A stretch of 64,000 nt of DNA from Piscinibacter lacus (GTDB taxonomy: Bacteria > Pseudomonadota > Gammaproteobacteria > Burkholderiales > Burkholderiaceae_C). The DNA is taken from positions 2,170,001 to 2,234,000 of the forward strand of contig NZ_JAERRA010000001.1 in the NCBI RefSeq assembly GCF_016735685.1, written 5' to 3'. Below the pieces are notes generated by a model. That model searched no databases and had not been told where the DNA came from. It worked only from the letters and a program-made list of their open reading frames with translations. The position numbers and the translations under genes were made by a program. This document shows positions 38,350 through 45,601 of this stretch, piece after piece (within the stretch, counting starts at the first letter, position 1; each line of letters starts with the position of its first letter).

Positions 38350-39090
38350 ATGCCCACCACCCCCCAAGCCCTGGCCCACGCTGCGCAGCAAGCCGTGGCC
38401 AGCAACCCCGCCGCCACCGCCACCGTGCTGGCCAGCGGTGCCAGCGTGCCCGTGCTGCACCACCCCAGCCACACCCCGGCCGCCTACCTGCAAGTCACGG
38501 CCGACACCGTGGCCCACCAGCTCGCCCACATCAACCGCTGGGCCGGCGCCCCGGCCCGCGCCTACAGCCTGGCCGAGCACAGCCTGCTGATCGAAGAGAT
38601 CGTCACCCGCAACCGCGGCATCACCTGCCCCCGCATGCGCCTGGCCGCGCTCACCCACCACGCCCTGGCCACCGTGCTGGGCGACACCCCCTACAGCCTG
38701 CGCGTGGCCCTGCGCCACACCCAGCACGGCGACGGCCTGTGGAGCGACCTCGACCGGATCGAGCAACACCACCACCGCCACATGGCCCTGGCCCTGGGCC
38801 TGCGGCACGAGCTGCGCGCCCGCGCCGCCTGCACCGTGCTGGCCGCTGACGAAATCGCCACCCGCACCGCCTGGCGCGACCTCATGCCCGCCCACGCCCC
38901 GCTGCCCGAAGAGCTGCAAGCCGGCAACGTGCGCCCCGCCGCGTGGATCAGCCTGCACACGCCCGAGCGCGCCGCCATGCCCGCCAGCGCCTGGGCCCAG
39001 GCCTGGCTGCACACCTACGAAGGCCTGCTGGAAGCCTGCCTGGAGCTTGACCTGACCGAAGCCGCCCAGCCCGGCCCCCAAGCCGCATGA
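38350..39090 (+). CDS. HD-domain-like protein with altered catalytic residues
   Basis: 246 residues. The plan is that of phage YfbR-like phosphohydrolases: INRWAGAPARAYSLAEHSLLI (H77), then LTHHALATVLGDTPYSLRVAL. In active enzymes the second block reads LLHDAxEAyxGD; here the HD aspartate is a histidine (H103-H104), while D112 is kept. Enzymes of the family hydrolyse nucleoside monophosphates or dNTPs. With the metal ligand changed, it may be inactive or have a new role. It has a GAGGAG ribosome binding site and ends in ATGA with the next gene. Confidence 0.68.
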   Translation: MPTTPQALAHAAQQAVASNPAATATVLASGASVPVLHHPSHTPAAYLQVTADTVAHQLAHINRWAGAPARAYSLAEHSLLIEEIVTRNRGITCPRMRLAALTHHALATVLGDTPYSLRVALRHTQHGDGLWSDLDRIEQHHHRHMALALGLRHELRARAACTVLAADEIATRTAWRDLMPAHAPLPEELQAGNVRPAAWISLHTPERAAMPASAWAQAWLHTYEGLLEACLELDLTEAAQPGPQAA

Positions 39091-39689
39091 GCCGCGCCGC
39101 CAGCCTGCGCGTGTCCACCTCGGACACCAGCACCACCAACCGCCCCGACACCAGCCGGCGCGAAAGCCGCACCCTGCGGGTGATGGCGTACCTGGCCCGG
39201 CAAAGCGGCCGGATGGCCACCGCACGCGCTTGCGCGCAGATCGGCCTGGGCACCACCACCCTCAGCGGCATCGAGCTGATCCGCGCGGTGCAATCCGCCG
39301 TCCGCTGCGGCTGGATCCTGGTCGATGAGTCGGCCAGCCGGCCTGCCGAGTCCGTCCTCACCCTCACCGCCACCGGGCTGGACAGCCTGCGCAGCAGCGC
39401 CCTCGGCCAAGACCTGCAGCCCGCCACAGACGGCCCCAGCCACCGGCCTGGACCCGACACCCACTTCGGCGCGCATGGCCTGCCCATCCGCCCCGGCGCC
39501 CGCGGCGGCATCCCCACCGAGGCCCTGCCCGCCCACATCGGCGCCCCCCTGCCCCGGCAGGCCGCCTGCCACCGCCACCTCATCCCCAGCCGTTACGGCG
39601 ACACCCTGCGCTGGCGCAGCGGCCAGCAGTGCCACGCCCTCGACAGCGCCGCCCGTGCCCGCATCGAGGAGCTGCTGCGCCATGGCTAA
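39087..39689 (+). CDS. hypothetical phage protein with possible winged helix
   Basis: 200 residues. The segment SRRESRTLRVMAYLARQSGRMATARACAQIGLGTTTLSGIELIRAV then GWILVDES and LTLTATGLDSL resembles a winged-helix domain (helix, helix, recognition helix, beta wing). The C-terminal 80 residues are basic. No named family. ATGA start; its end overlaps the next gene start by 8 nt. Confidence 0.55.
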   Translation: MSRAASLRVSTSDTSTTNRPDTSRRESRTLRVMAYLARQSGRMATARACAQIGLGTTTLSGIELIRAVQSAVRCGWILVDESASRPAESVLTLTATGLDSLRSSALGQDLQPATDGPSHRPGPDTHFGAHGLPIRPGARGGIPTEALPAHIGAPLPRQAACHRHLIPSRYGDTLRWRSGQQCHALDSAARARIEELLRHG

Positions 39690-40149
39690 GCCCCGCCTCA
39701 AGACGCTGGACGACGTCATGCAACGCTGCTACGTCGACCCCGACAGCGGCTGCTGGCTGTGGCGGGGCGCCAAGTACCACGGCGCCGGCTACCCGCTTGC
39801 TCGACTGTCTCGGAACGACGCGCCCGGCGCCGCCCGCAACGCCCCCGTGGCCCAGCTCATCTACGCACTCACCCACGGCGGCCAGTGGGCCCCGGCCGGC
39901 ACCTACTACTGGACCCGCTGCGGCCACACCGCATGCCTGGCCCCCAAGCACCAAATGCACGGCAGCTGCAAGCAGCGCTGGGCCTGGCTCATCGAACAAG
40001 GCTGGCGCCGCAGCCCGGCGCACGAAGCCGCCCTGCTGCGCGGCGTCAAACAGAGCCAGGCCCGGCGCCAAGCCACCTCCCCTACGCACCCGCCCGCACG
40101 CCCGCACCGCACCGCGGTGCGCGGCGCCAGCGTGTTTCATCTGGCTTGA
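39682..40149 (+). CDS. HNH-like (His-Me finger) phage protein
   Basis: 155 residues. SGCWLWRGAKYHGAGYPLARL, VAQLIYALTHGGQWAPAGTYYWTRCGHTACLAPKHQMHGS has the layout of HNH/NUMOD-type nucleases found in phages (W.G....GY......A..L.Y....G..P.G.......C....C..P.H). The first HN pair is replaced by TRCGH, so activity is uncertain. Starts at 39682 overlapping the preceding gene. Confidence 0.6.
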   Translation: MAKPRLKTLDDVMQRCYVDPDSGCWLWRGAKYHGAGYPLARLSRNDAPGAARNAPVAQLIYALTHGGQWAPAGTYYWTRCGHTACLAPKHQMHGSCKQRWAWLIEQGWRRSPAHEAALLRGVKQSQARRQATSPTHPPARPHRTAVRGASVFHLA

Positions 40150-40162
40150 GCCCGGCCCCGCC

Positions 40163-40492
40163 ATGCACAACATCCTGTACAGCCCCCACGGCGAGCCCCT
40201 GGCCCCGCCCGCCCCGCAGCCGCAGCAGCTCGCCATGGCCGGCGACGACTGGACCAGCGACCGCGACCGCAAGGCCCAGGCCCGCGCCGAAGCCGCCTAC
40301 CGCAAAGGCGCCCTCAAGGCCGCCGACAAGCTGGAGGCCGCCGCCGATGCCCTGCTGGAGCTGATGCACCTGTCCCTGGACGCAGGCCACGACGACAAGA
40401 TGGGCGCCGCCGACCAGCGCCGCACCCTGGGCGCCGACAACCGCGAGCTGGCCCTGTACCTGCGCAGCGTGTACGAAAAGGGGGGCCGCTGA
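40163..40492 (+). CDS. small helical phage protein
   Basis: 109 residues, MHNILYSPHGEPLAPPAPQPQQ onward, with a helical charged core (RDRKAQARAEAAYRKGALKAADKLEAAADALLELMHL). No family recognised. The TGATG junction couples it to the methyltransferase gene that follows. Confidence 0.55.
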   Translation: MHNILYSPHGEPLAPPAPQPQQLAMAGDDWTSDRDRKAQARAEAAYRKGALKAADKLEAAADALLELMHLSLDAGHDDKMGAADQRRTLGADNRELALYLRSVYEKGGR

Positions 40493-42273
40493 TGCTCACG
40501 CCCTGCGAGATTCGCCACTTCCACCTGTTCGCCGGCCTCGGCGGCGGCGCCCGCGGCTTCAACCGCGGCGCGGCCCGCGTGGGCAACCTGGTGGCCCGCT
40601 TCCGCTGCATCGGCGGCATCGACAACGATGCCGCCGCCATGCGCGACTTCAAGGCGCTGGCCGGCGTGCCCGGCACCGTGCTGGACATGTTCGACCGTGA
40701 GCAGTTCACCGCCTTCCATGGCCACGAGCCGGGCCCGGACTGGCGCGAGGCCACGCCGCAAGACATCCAGCGCGCCGCCGGCGGCGAGCGCCCGCACATC
40801 GTGTTCCTGTCGGCGCCCTGCAAGGGCTTCTCGGGCCTGCTTTCCGAGACGAAGAGCAAGACCGCCAAGTACCAGGCCCTGAACCGGCTGACGCTGCGCG
40901 GCGTGTGGCTGATGCTCGAAGCCTGGGCCGACGACCCGCCCGAGCTGGTGCTGTTCGAGAACGTGCCCCGCCTGGCCACCCGTGGCCGCGCGCTGCTGGA
41001 CCGCATCACCGCGATGCTGCGCAGCTACGGCTACGCCACGGCCGAGACCACGCACGACTGCGGCGAGCTGGGCGGCTTGGCGCAGAGCCGCAAGCGCTTC
41101 CTGCTGGTGGCCCGCCACATCGCCAAGGTGCCCCCGCTGCTGTACGAGCCGGCGCGCCGGCCCCTGCGCGCCGTGGGCGACGTGCTGGGCCGCATGCTGC
41201 TGCCAGGCGACCTGCGCGCCGGGCCCATGCACCGGGTGCCGGCTCTGCAGTGGAAGACCTGGATCCGGCTGGCCTTCGTCGAGGCCGGCAGCGACTGGCG
41301 CAGCCTGAACCGGCTGGCCGTGGCCGACGGCGTGCTGCGCGACTACTTGGTTGTGCCCACCATGTTCCGCGGCGGCCTGGGCGTGCGCGGCTGGGACGAG
41401 ACCGCCGGCGCCGTGGCGGGCGAGAGCCTGCCGCTCAACGGCGCCTTCAGCGTCGCCGACCCCCGCGCCGCCGACGCGGCCGCGCAGTACCAGCAGTACG
41501 GCGTGCGCCGGTGGGCCGACACCAGCGGCGCGGTGACCGGCCAGTCGGCCGCCGGCGGCGGCGCGCACTCGGTGGCCGATCCGCGCTGCCCGGGCGTGCT
41601 GCACAACAACGCCTTCCGAGTGGTGCGATACGCAGACCACGCGCAGGCCGTCACCGGGGGCACAGGGGCGGTGGGCGGCTGCGTGGCGGATCCACGCCGC
41701 GACGGCCCGACCTTCGGCAAGTACGCGGTCACGCCTTGGGCCGAGCCGGCCGGCACCGTCATCAGCGGCAGCACCACCGGCCAGGGCGCCTTCGCGGTGG
41801 CCGACCCGCGCAGCGGCATGGCCGCCGACCGAGGCGCCTACCTGACCGGCGGGCACTACGGCGTGGTGCGCATGGACGAACCCAGCGGCGCCGTGAGCGC
41901 GGCTGCATGCCACGACAACGGCCGCTGGTCCGTGGCCGACCCGCGCATGCCAGCCGCAACCGACAACCTGGTGGCCGTGATCGCCGCTGAGGATGGCACT
42001 TGGCACCGGCCGTTCACCACGCTGGAGCTGGCCGCCCTGCAAAGCCTGGTGGACCCCGAGGAACAGCTTGAGCTGGACGGCCTGAGCGATCAGGCCTGGC
42101 GCGAGCGCATCGGCAACGCGGTGCCCAGCGATGCCGCTCAAGCCATCGCCAGCGAAATGGGCCGCACGCTTCTGCTGGCCTGGAGCGGCCAGACGTTTTC
42201 ACTCAGCGCCGCGCCGGTGTGGGTTCGCCCCGTCGCGGTTGGACTTAGCGTGGCTCAAGGAGCAGCCGCATGA
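40492..42273 (+). CDS. DNA (cytosine-5) methyltransferase with tandem VADPR repeats
   Basis: 593 residues. C5-methyltransferase motifs in order: I FHLFAGLGGGARGF (10-23), IV SAPCKGFSG with catalytic C110, VI LFENV (155-159), VIII QSRKRFLLVA (198-207), X RIGNAVPSDAAQAIASE near the end. The region normally holding the target-recognition domain (about residues 285-490) is made of five imperfect repeats of 28-35 residues, each ending in VADPR (for example YGVRRWADTSGAVTGQ...). Probable role: self-protection against host restriction or marking of phage DNA. No cognate restriction gene is next to it, so it is an orphan. Confidence 0.92.
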   Translation: MLTPCEIRHFHLFAGLGGGARGFNRGAARVGNLVARFRCIGGIDNDAAAMRDFKALAGVPGTVLDMFDREQFTAFHGHEPGPDWREATPQDIQRAAGGERPHIVFLSAPCKGFSGLLSETKSKTAKYQALNRLTLRGVWLMLEAWADDPPELVLFENVPRLATRGRALLDRITAMLRSYGYATAETTHDCGELGGLAQSRKRFLLVARHIAKVPPLLYEPARRPLRAVGDVLGRMLLPGDLRAGPMHRVPALQWKTWIRLAFVEAGSDWRSLNRLAVADGVLRDYLVVPTMFRGGLGVRGWDETAGAVAGESLPLNGAFSVADPRAADAAAQYQQYGVRRWADTSGAVTGQSAAGGGAHSVADPRCPGVLHNNAFRVVRYADHAQAVTGGTGAVGGCVADPRRDGPTFGKYAVTPWAEPAGTVISGSTTGQGAFAVADPRSGMAADRGAYLTGGHYGVVRMDEPSGAVSAAACHDNGRWSVADPRMPAATDNLVAVIAAEDGTWHRPFTTLELAALQSLVDPEEQLELDGLSDQAWRERIGNAVPSDAAQAIASEMGRTLLLAWSGQTFSLSAAPVWVRPVAVGLSVAQGAAA

Positions 42274-42464
42274 GCACCCCCACCCCTTCGCACACCGCCG
42301 GCCAGGCCCTGGCCCTGGCCCTCGAAGTGCTGCGCGCCGACCGGCAGGCCCTGATCGATTACCACAGCTTCGCCGGCAGCATCCTCGAGGCCGACGAGCT
42401 GGCCGCCCAGGCGCTGGCGCAGTACGACCAGGCCATCCTGGGGCTGGAGATCTTGCAGACATGA
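42270..42464 (+). CDS. small hypothetical protein
   Basis: 64 residues, MSTPTPSHTAGQALALALEV onward, helical and acidic, with DYHSFAGSILEADELAAQALAQYDQAI. ATGA overlap with the methyltransferase stop supports expression. No family recognised. Confidence 0.5.
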   Translation: MSTPTPSHTAGQALALALEVLRADRQALIDYHSFAGSILEADELAAQALAQYDQAILGLEILQT

Positions 42465-42811
42465 GCCCCCACAACACCAATGCCGATCCGCCGGCGTCAA
42501 AGCCCGTCACCCTGGTTTGCGTGCTGGAGCAGCGCCGCTACAGACCCGGCGACCCGGCCCCCGAAGGCTACCTGGCGTGGCACGAATGGGCCGAGGCGCA
42601 GCACAAGGCTGGCCTGCGGCAGAAGCAGTGCGGCCGGTGCGGGCTGTGGCGCTACCCGCAGCAACTCAGCACCGAGGTGCTGCGGTGGCAAGGCAAGACC
42701 GCGCGTGGCAAGACGGTGCAGCAGGAGGCGCCCGTGTGCAGCAAGTGCGCGGCGCACCCGAACGGCAAGACGACCGATCAAGCCCGCGACCAGCACGGCA
42801 TCACCCCATGA
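42461..42811 (+). CDS. small zinc-ribbon-like protein
   Basis: 116 residues. The pairs CGRCGLW (about 69-72) and CSKCAAHP (about 96-99) may bind one zinc ion. The N-terminal half is VTLVCVLEQRRYRPGDPAPEGYLAWHEWAEAQ, a small beta-alpha segment. Possibly a nucleic-acid or protein interaction factor. ATGA-coupled at its 3' end to the next gene. Confidence 0.55.
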   Translation: MSPHNTNADPPASKPVTLVCVLEQRRYRPGDPAPEGYLAWHEWAEAQHKAGLRQKQCGRCGLWRYPQQLSTEVLRWQGKTARGKTVQQEAPVCSKCAAHPNGKTTDQARDQHGITP

Positions 42812-43362
42812 CCCGCAAACGCTGCCACCGCCGCCCCATCGTGCCCGTGCCCCCGCGCGGCCTGCGCCCCACCCTGGCCCCCGACCAGGTGCGCGACCTG
42901 GCCCTGTGCCACCTGGTCCACGTCGACGCCATCGCATCCGGCCAGGCCGACGCCGAGACGCTGTGGCAATGGGCCGGCGGCGTGCTCACCTGGAGCCGCG
43001 TCGCCGAGCTGTCGCCCTCATGGGACGACAGCGCCCGCGAGCAGATGAAGGCCGGCCTGGATCTGGTGCAGGCCGTCGCCGATCGCTGGATCCGCACCGG
43101 CCGCGTCGGCTTCACCGGCCCCGAGCTGGTGGCCGCCCGCCAGCTCGTCGAGCTGCAGGATGCGATGGCCGAGGCCGTGGACCGGCCGACCGCCATTCGC
43201 GCAGCGGACTGGTCCGAAGCCACGCTCAGCCGCGTGCGCCTGGCCGCCATGCAGCGCCGGCAGCAGGCGCTGGCCAGCCAGCCGGCGGAGCGGCTGGCCA
43301 CCGATCAAGCCCAGCCGGCGCAAGCCGACGAAACACCCCACCCCTATTCCCGCGCCGCATGA
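42808..43362 (+). CDS. hypothetical phage protein (helical, conserved in betaproteobacterial phages)
   Basis: 184 residues, starting MTRKRCHRRPIVPVPPRGLRP. Mostly helical: LAPDQVRDLALCHLVHVDAIASGQADAETLWQWAGGVLTWSRVAEL and VAARQLVELQDAMAEAV. Proteins beginning with a basic K/R-rich start followed by such a helical unit recur in early operons of phages from this order; their role is unknown. ATGA start and stop overlaps. Confidence 0.57.
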   Translation: MTRKRCHRRPIVPVPPRGLRPTLAPDQVRDLALCHLVHVDAIASGQADAETLWQWAGGVLTWSRVAELSPSWDDSAREQMKAGLDLVQAVADRWIRTGRVGFTGPELVAARQLVELQDAMAEAVDRPTAIRAADWSEATLSRVRLAAMQRRQQALASQPAERLATDQAQPAQADETPHPYSRAA

Positions 43363-43589
43363 ACAGCCCCGCGCCCGAAACCCCTGCCGAGGCCCCGGCC
43401 TCGGCCCCGACCGAGCCCGACCGCATCGTCTGGCGCCGCGACGTGCAGCGCGCCTTCGACTGCTGCGGCGAGACAATCCGCCGCTACATCCAGACCGACC
43501 GCCTGCCGCCCCTAGACATCAACATCACGCCCAAGCGGCAGGGCTGGTATCACAGCACCCTGGCGGCGCGGAACTTGAGGATTCCGTGA
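43359..43589 (+). CDS. AlpA-like DNA-binding protein (candidate excisionase)
   Basis: 76 residues. After a disordered start, RIVWRRDVQRAFDCCGETIRRYIQTDRLPPLDINITPKRQGWYHSTL is the MerR-type winged helix-turn-helix of AlpA/excisionase proteins, with the conserved W at the end of the wing. It is next to last in the rightward operon and 0.5 kb from the integrase, the normal place for an excision factor, so the rightward promoter that starts lytic growth would also supply excision. Confidence 0.7.
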   Translation: MNSPAPETPAEAPASAPTEPDRIVWRRDVQRAFDCCGETIRRYIQTDRLPPLDINITPKRQGWYHSTLAARNLRIP

Positions 43590-43738
43590 GCAACCCGCGC
43601 CTAACCCCCGAAGGCATGGAGTTTGGCCGCCTGTGCGCAGGCTGGACCGGCGCTCGTGCAGAGATCGTTGCACGCCCCCTGCCGGCCGCCGTGGTCGCTG
43701 TGCTCGGAAGGTGGCAATACTCGCTGCCGGATGATTGA
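43586..43738 (+). CDS. small hypothetical protein closing the rightward operon
   Basis: 50 residues beginning VSNPRLTPEGMEFGRLCAGW (GTG start, GTGA overlap with the previous gene). Basic and unremarkable. It ends tail to tail with the minus-strand gene 43739-43990, their stops being adjacent with no gap. Confidence 0.45.
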   Translation: MSNPRLTPEGMEFGRLCAGWTGARAEIVARPLPAAVVAVLGRWQYSLPDD

Positions 43739-43990
43739 TTAGGCAAGCAGATTGCCAACGAACTGAAAAATACAACCCTGAATAATCAAGAAGACAGCCC
43801 AAGTCATTCGCCTATTGTTTTTCTTGACGGCGGCATGTTCTTCAAAATTTTTGGCTGCCGGGGCATCCAAATCCCCCCCATCCACAACGCTTACGTTTAG
43901 CGGCGAAGCTAGGTAAAGCACCACAACACCTATAAGGTTAAGCGCTATACCAACGAGATTCAAAATCTTGGCTAGATTTTCGCAATCCAT
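43739..43990 (-). CDS. small two-helix membrane protein, AT-rich
   Basis: 83 residues with two predicted membrane helices: residues 7-30 (LAKILNLVGIALNLIGVVVLYLA) and about 61-80 (WAVFLIIQGCIFQFVGNLLA), separated by a charged loop. The ATG at 43990 is preceded by GGAAGG. It stands alone on the minus strand between the rightward operon and the integrase and is much richer in A/T than its neighbours, with different codon use, so it is likely an independently acquired cargo gene expressed from its own promoter. No family recognised. Confidence 0.6.
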   Translation of the reverse strand: MDCENLAKILNLVGIALNLIGVVVLYLASPLNVSVVDGGDLDAPAAKNFEEHAAVKKNNRRMTWAVFLIIQGCIFQFVGNLLA

Positions 43991-44065
43991 TTGCACTTAA
44001 CCTTCCAATGCAGAATAAGACGGTTGATGAACTCAGCCAACCTAGGGATACCTACAGCCGCAGAG

Positions 44066-45235
44066 TCACTTTAGCAGCAGGCAGGTTTCCACCCAATCCC
44101 CCCAAGCCTGCAACATCCCCCGCCGCTCCGGCAGGTATTCCGCCCGGTTGTAGGCCGCCCGCACATCATCATCGGGCGCATGGGCAAGCTGCCGCTCGAT
44201 CGCGTCGGGCCGGTAGCCCGCCTCATTGGCCCAGGTGCTGGCCACCGTGCGCCACCCGTGCCCCGTCATCCGGCCCTTGTAGCCGATGCGGTGCAGCAGG
44301 TAGAGCACCGCGTTCTCGCTCATCGGCCGCGCCGTCGTCCGGTCGCCCGGGAACACATAGGGCCCGCCCCGATGCACCGCCCGCAGCTCGGCCAGCACGG
44401 CCAGGGCCTGCCGGCTCAGCGGCACCAGGTGGTCGCGGTCCATCTTCATGCGTGCGGCCGGGATGCGCCACAGGTCGCCGTCCACCTCATCCCAGCGCAT
44501 CGCGCGCAGCTCGCCCGTGCGCACCCATGTCAGCGCCAGCAGCCGGCAGGCCTGGGCTGAGGGCAGCGGCCCCTCCAGGGCCAGGCGCTGCAGCAGCGCC
44601 GGCACCTCATGCAGCTCAAGCGCCGCGAAGTGCTGCACCTTCGCCCGGCCCAGCACCTTGTCGGGCTTGATCAGGGCGCAGGGGTTAAGCGGCATCTTGC
44701 CCAGCTCGACCTGCCGGTCGAGCGCCAGGCTCACCCACAGCCGCACCTTGCGCACGTACACGTGCAGCCCGGCCCGGTCCATGCGCAGCAGCACGTCAAG
44801 CACCGCGTCTCGATCCACGCGCGACAGGGGCAGCTCGCCCACATGCGGGTACACGTGGCGCTCCAGCGCCCGCCGCACGTTCAGCAGGTAGCCCTCGGAG
44901 GCATCCTTGCGCCCGTCCCAGTAGTCCAGGCACGCTTGGCGCAGCGTCAGCTCGGCCGGCGGCGCCTTGCGCCGGTCCTGCATCGGGTCCTGGCCCTCGA
45001 GCAGCGCCCGGCGCACCTCATCGCGCTTGGCGCGCGCCGCGGCCAGGCCGATCAGCGGGTAGGGCCCCAAGCTCATCGTCTGAGGCTTGCCGGCCAGCCG
45101 GTACGCCAGCCGCCACACCTTGGCCCCGCTGGGCGACACCCACAGGTACAGCCCGCCACCGTCGAAGTGCTTGCTGGCCTTCGGCCCGGGCTTGATCGCC
45201 TTGCAGCCGGCGTCCGTCAGTGTGTTTGTAGGCAT
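44066..45235 (-). CDS. int: tyrosine integrase (P4-type, DUF4102)
   Basis: 389 residues. It has an N-terminal arm-binding DUF4102 domain (HFDGGGLYLWVSPSGAKVWRLAYRLAGKPQTMSLGPYP), a SAM-like core-binding domain, and the catalytic domain with R239 (TWVRTGELR), H326-x-x-R329 (HGWR), H352 (LAHAPDDD) and the nucleophile Y362 (AYNRAEY). P4-type integrases characteristically use tRNA 3' ends. The start at ATG 45235 is preceded by AGGGAG; a GTG at 45244 is in frame. Its transcription start region contains the arm-type repeats 45255-45274, so integrase may repress its own gene. Its 5' end faces attR and the tRNA. Confidence 0.95.
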   Translation of the reverse strand: MPTNTLTDAGCKAIKPGPKASKHFDGGGLYLWVSPSGAKVWRLAYRLAGKPQTMSLGPYPLIGLAAARAKRDEVRRALLEGQDPMQDRRKAPPAELTLRQACLDYWDGRKDASEGYLLNVRRALERHVYPHVGELPLSRVDRDAVLDVLLRMDRAGLHVYVRKVRLWVSLALDRQVELGKMPLNPCALIKPDKVLGRAKVQHFAALELHEVPALLQRLALEGPLPSAQACRLLALTWVRTGELRAMRWDEVDGDLWRIPAARMKMDRDHLVPLSRQALAVLAELRAVHRGGPYVFPGDRTTARPMSENAVLYLLHRIGYKGRMTGHGWRTVASTWANEAGYRPDAIERQLAHAPDDDVRAAYNRAEYLPERRGMLQAWGDWVETCLLLK

Positions 45236-45254
45236 CCTGCGCACTCCCTGCGCG

Positions 45255-45274
45255 GTGCCTACCCCGGTGCCTAC
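45255..45274 (+). repeat. putative integrase arm-type sites (right)
   Basis: Two direct GTGCCTAC octamers at 45255-45262 and 45267-45274, 12 bp apart, same orientation and spacing as at 7793-7812. They lie directly upstream of the integrase ribosome binding site. Confidence 0.6.
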
Positions 45275-45372
45275 ACGCTATCTGTGGTGCACCGTGGGCG
45301 ATCGCCGGATTTGTGGGGGTTCACTCCGGTCCGACCCGCGCAAGTGCTTGATTTTGCAGGCTTTCGCCCATG

Positions 45373-45398
45373 AAAAATGGCCCACAGGGGGCCATTTT
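45373..45398 (-). terminator. prophage-supplied terminator for tRNA-Ser
   Basis: Perfect 10-bp stem AAAATGGCCC/GGGCCATTTT with a 5-nt loop; on the minus strand it starts 10 nt after the tRNA CCA end and finishes in five T. Confidence 0.8.
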
Positions 45399-45407
45399 GG
45401 GGGTGCT

Positions 45408-45425
45408 TTGGCGGAGTCGGAGGGA
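45408..45425. repeat. attR core, 18 bp, inside tRNA-Ser 3' end
   Basis: Same 18 bases as 7728-7745. The intact tRNA is on this side, so integration leaves the gene whole. Confidence 0.93.
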
Positions 45426-45502
45426 TTCGAACCCTCGATGCACGTTTTAGCGCGCATACTCCCTTAGCAGGGGAGCACCTTCGGCCACTCGGTCACGACT
45501 CC
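45409..45502 (-). tRNA. tRNA-Ser (anticodon GCU)
   Basis: 94 nt including encoded CCA. The minus strand folds into acceptor GGAGTCG/CGACTCC, discriminator G, anticodon stem CTCCC with loop CTGCTAA (anticodon GCT, reading AGC/AGU), a long variable arm typical of serine tRNAs (TATGCGCGCTAAAACGTGCA) and a T-arm GAGGG-TTCGAAT-CCCTC. A CATAAT at 45517-45522 is a plausible -10 hexamer. It is the prophage attachment site. Confidence 0.96.
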
Positions 45503-45601
45503 GGCGAAGACTTGCGATTATGCCGCAAAGCCGGGGCCTGCTGCCCCGGGCTCATGCGCTGATGCGCGCGGCGTTGCACGCACGCCCCGCAGGCCTTCGC
45601 C

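Larger units (their letters stand above)
7728..45425. mobile_element. temperate siphovirus prophage integrated in tRNA-Ser(GCU)
   Basis: About 37.7 kb bounded by an 18-bp direct repeat of the tRNA-Ser 3' end. It contains a tyrosine integrase at the tRNA side, an AlpA-like gene, an immunity region, an O-like gene, a Q-like antiterminator, small and large terminase, portal, prohead protease, HK97-fold capsid, head-tail joining proteins, tube, G/GT chaperones, tape measure, holin, endolysin and spanins. All essential module types are present without stop codons, so it may be inducible. Most genes overlap by 1-4 nt. The late genes read leftward, the accessory/early genes from 36.3 kb read rightward. 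Confidence 0.95.

Noticed and set aside
40297..42141. Minus-strand frame (614 codons) opposite the methyltransferase
   Set aside because: Shadow frame; repeats in it simply mirror the VADPR units of the real gene.
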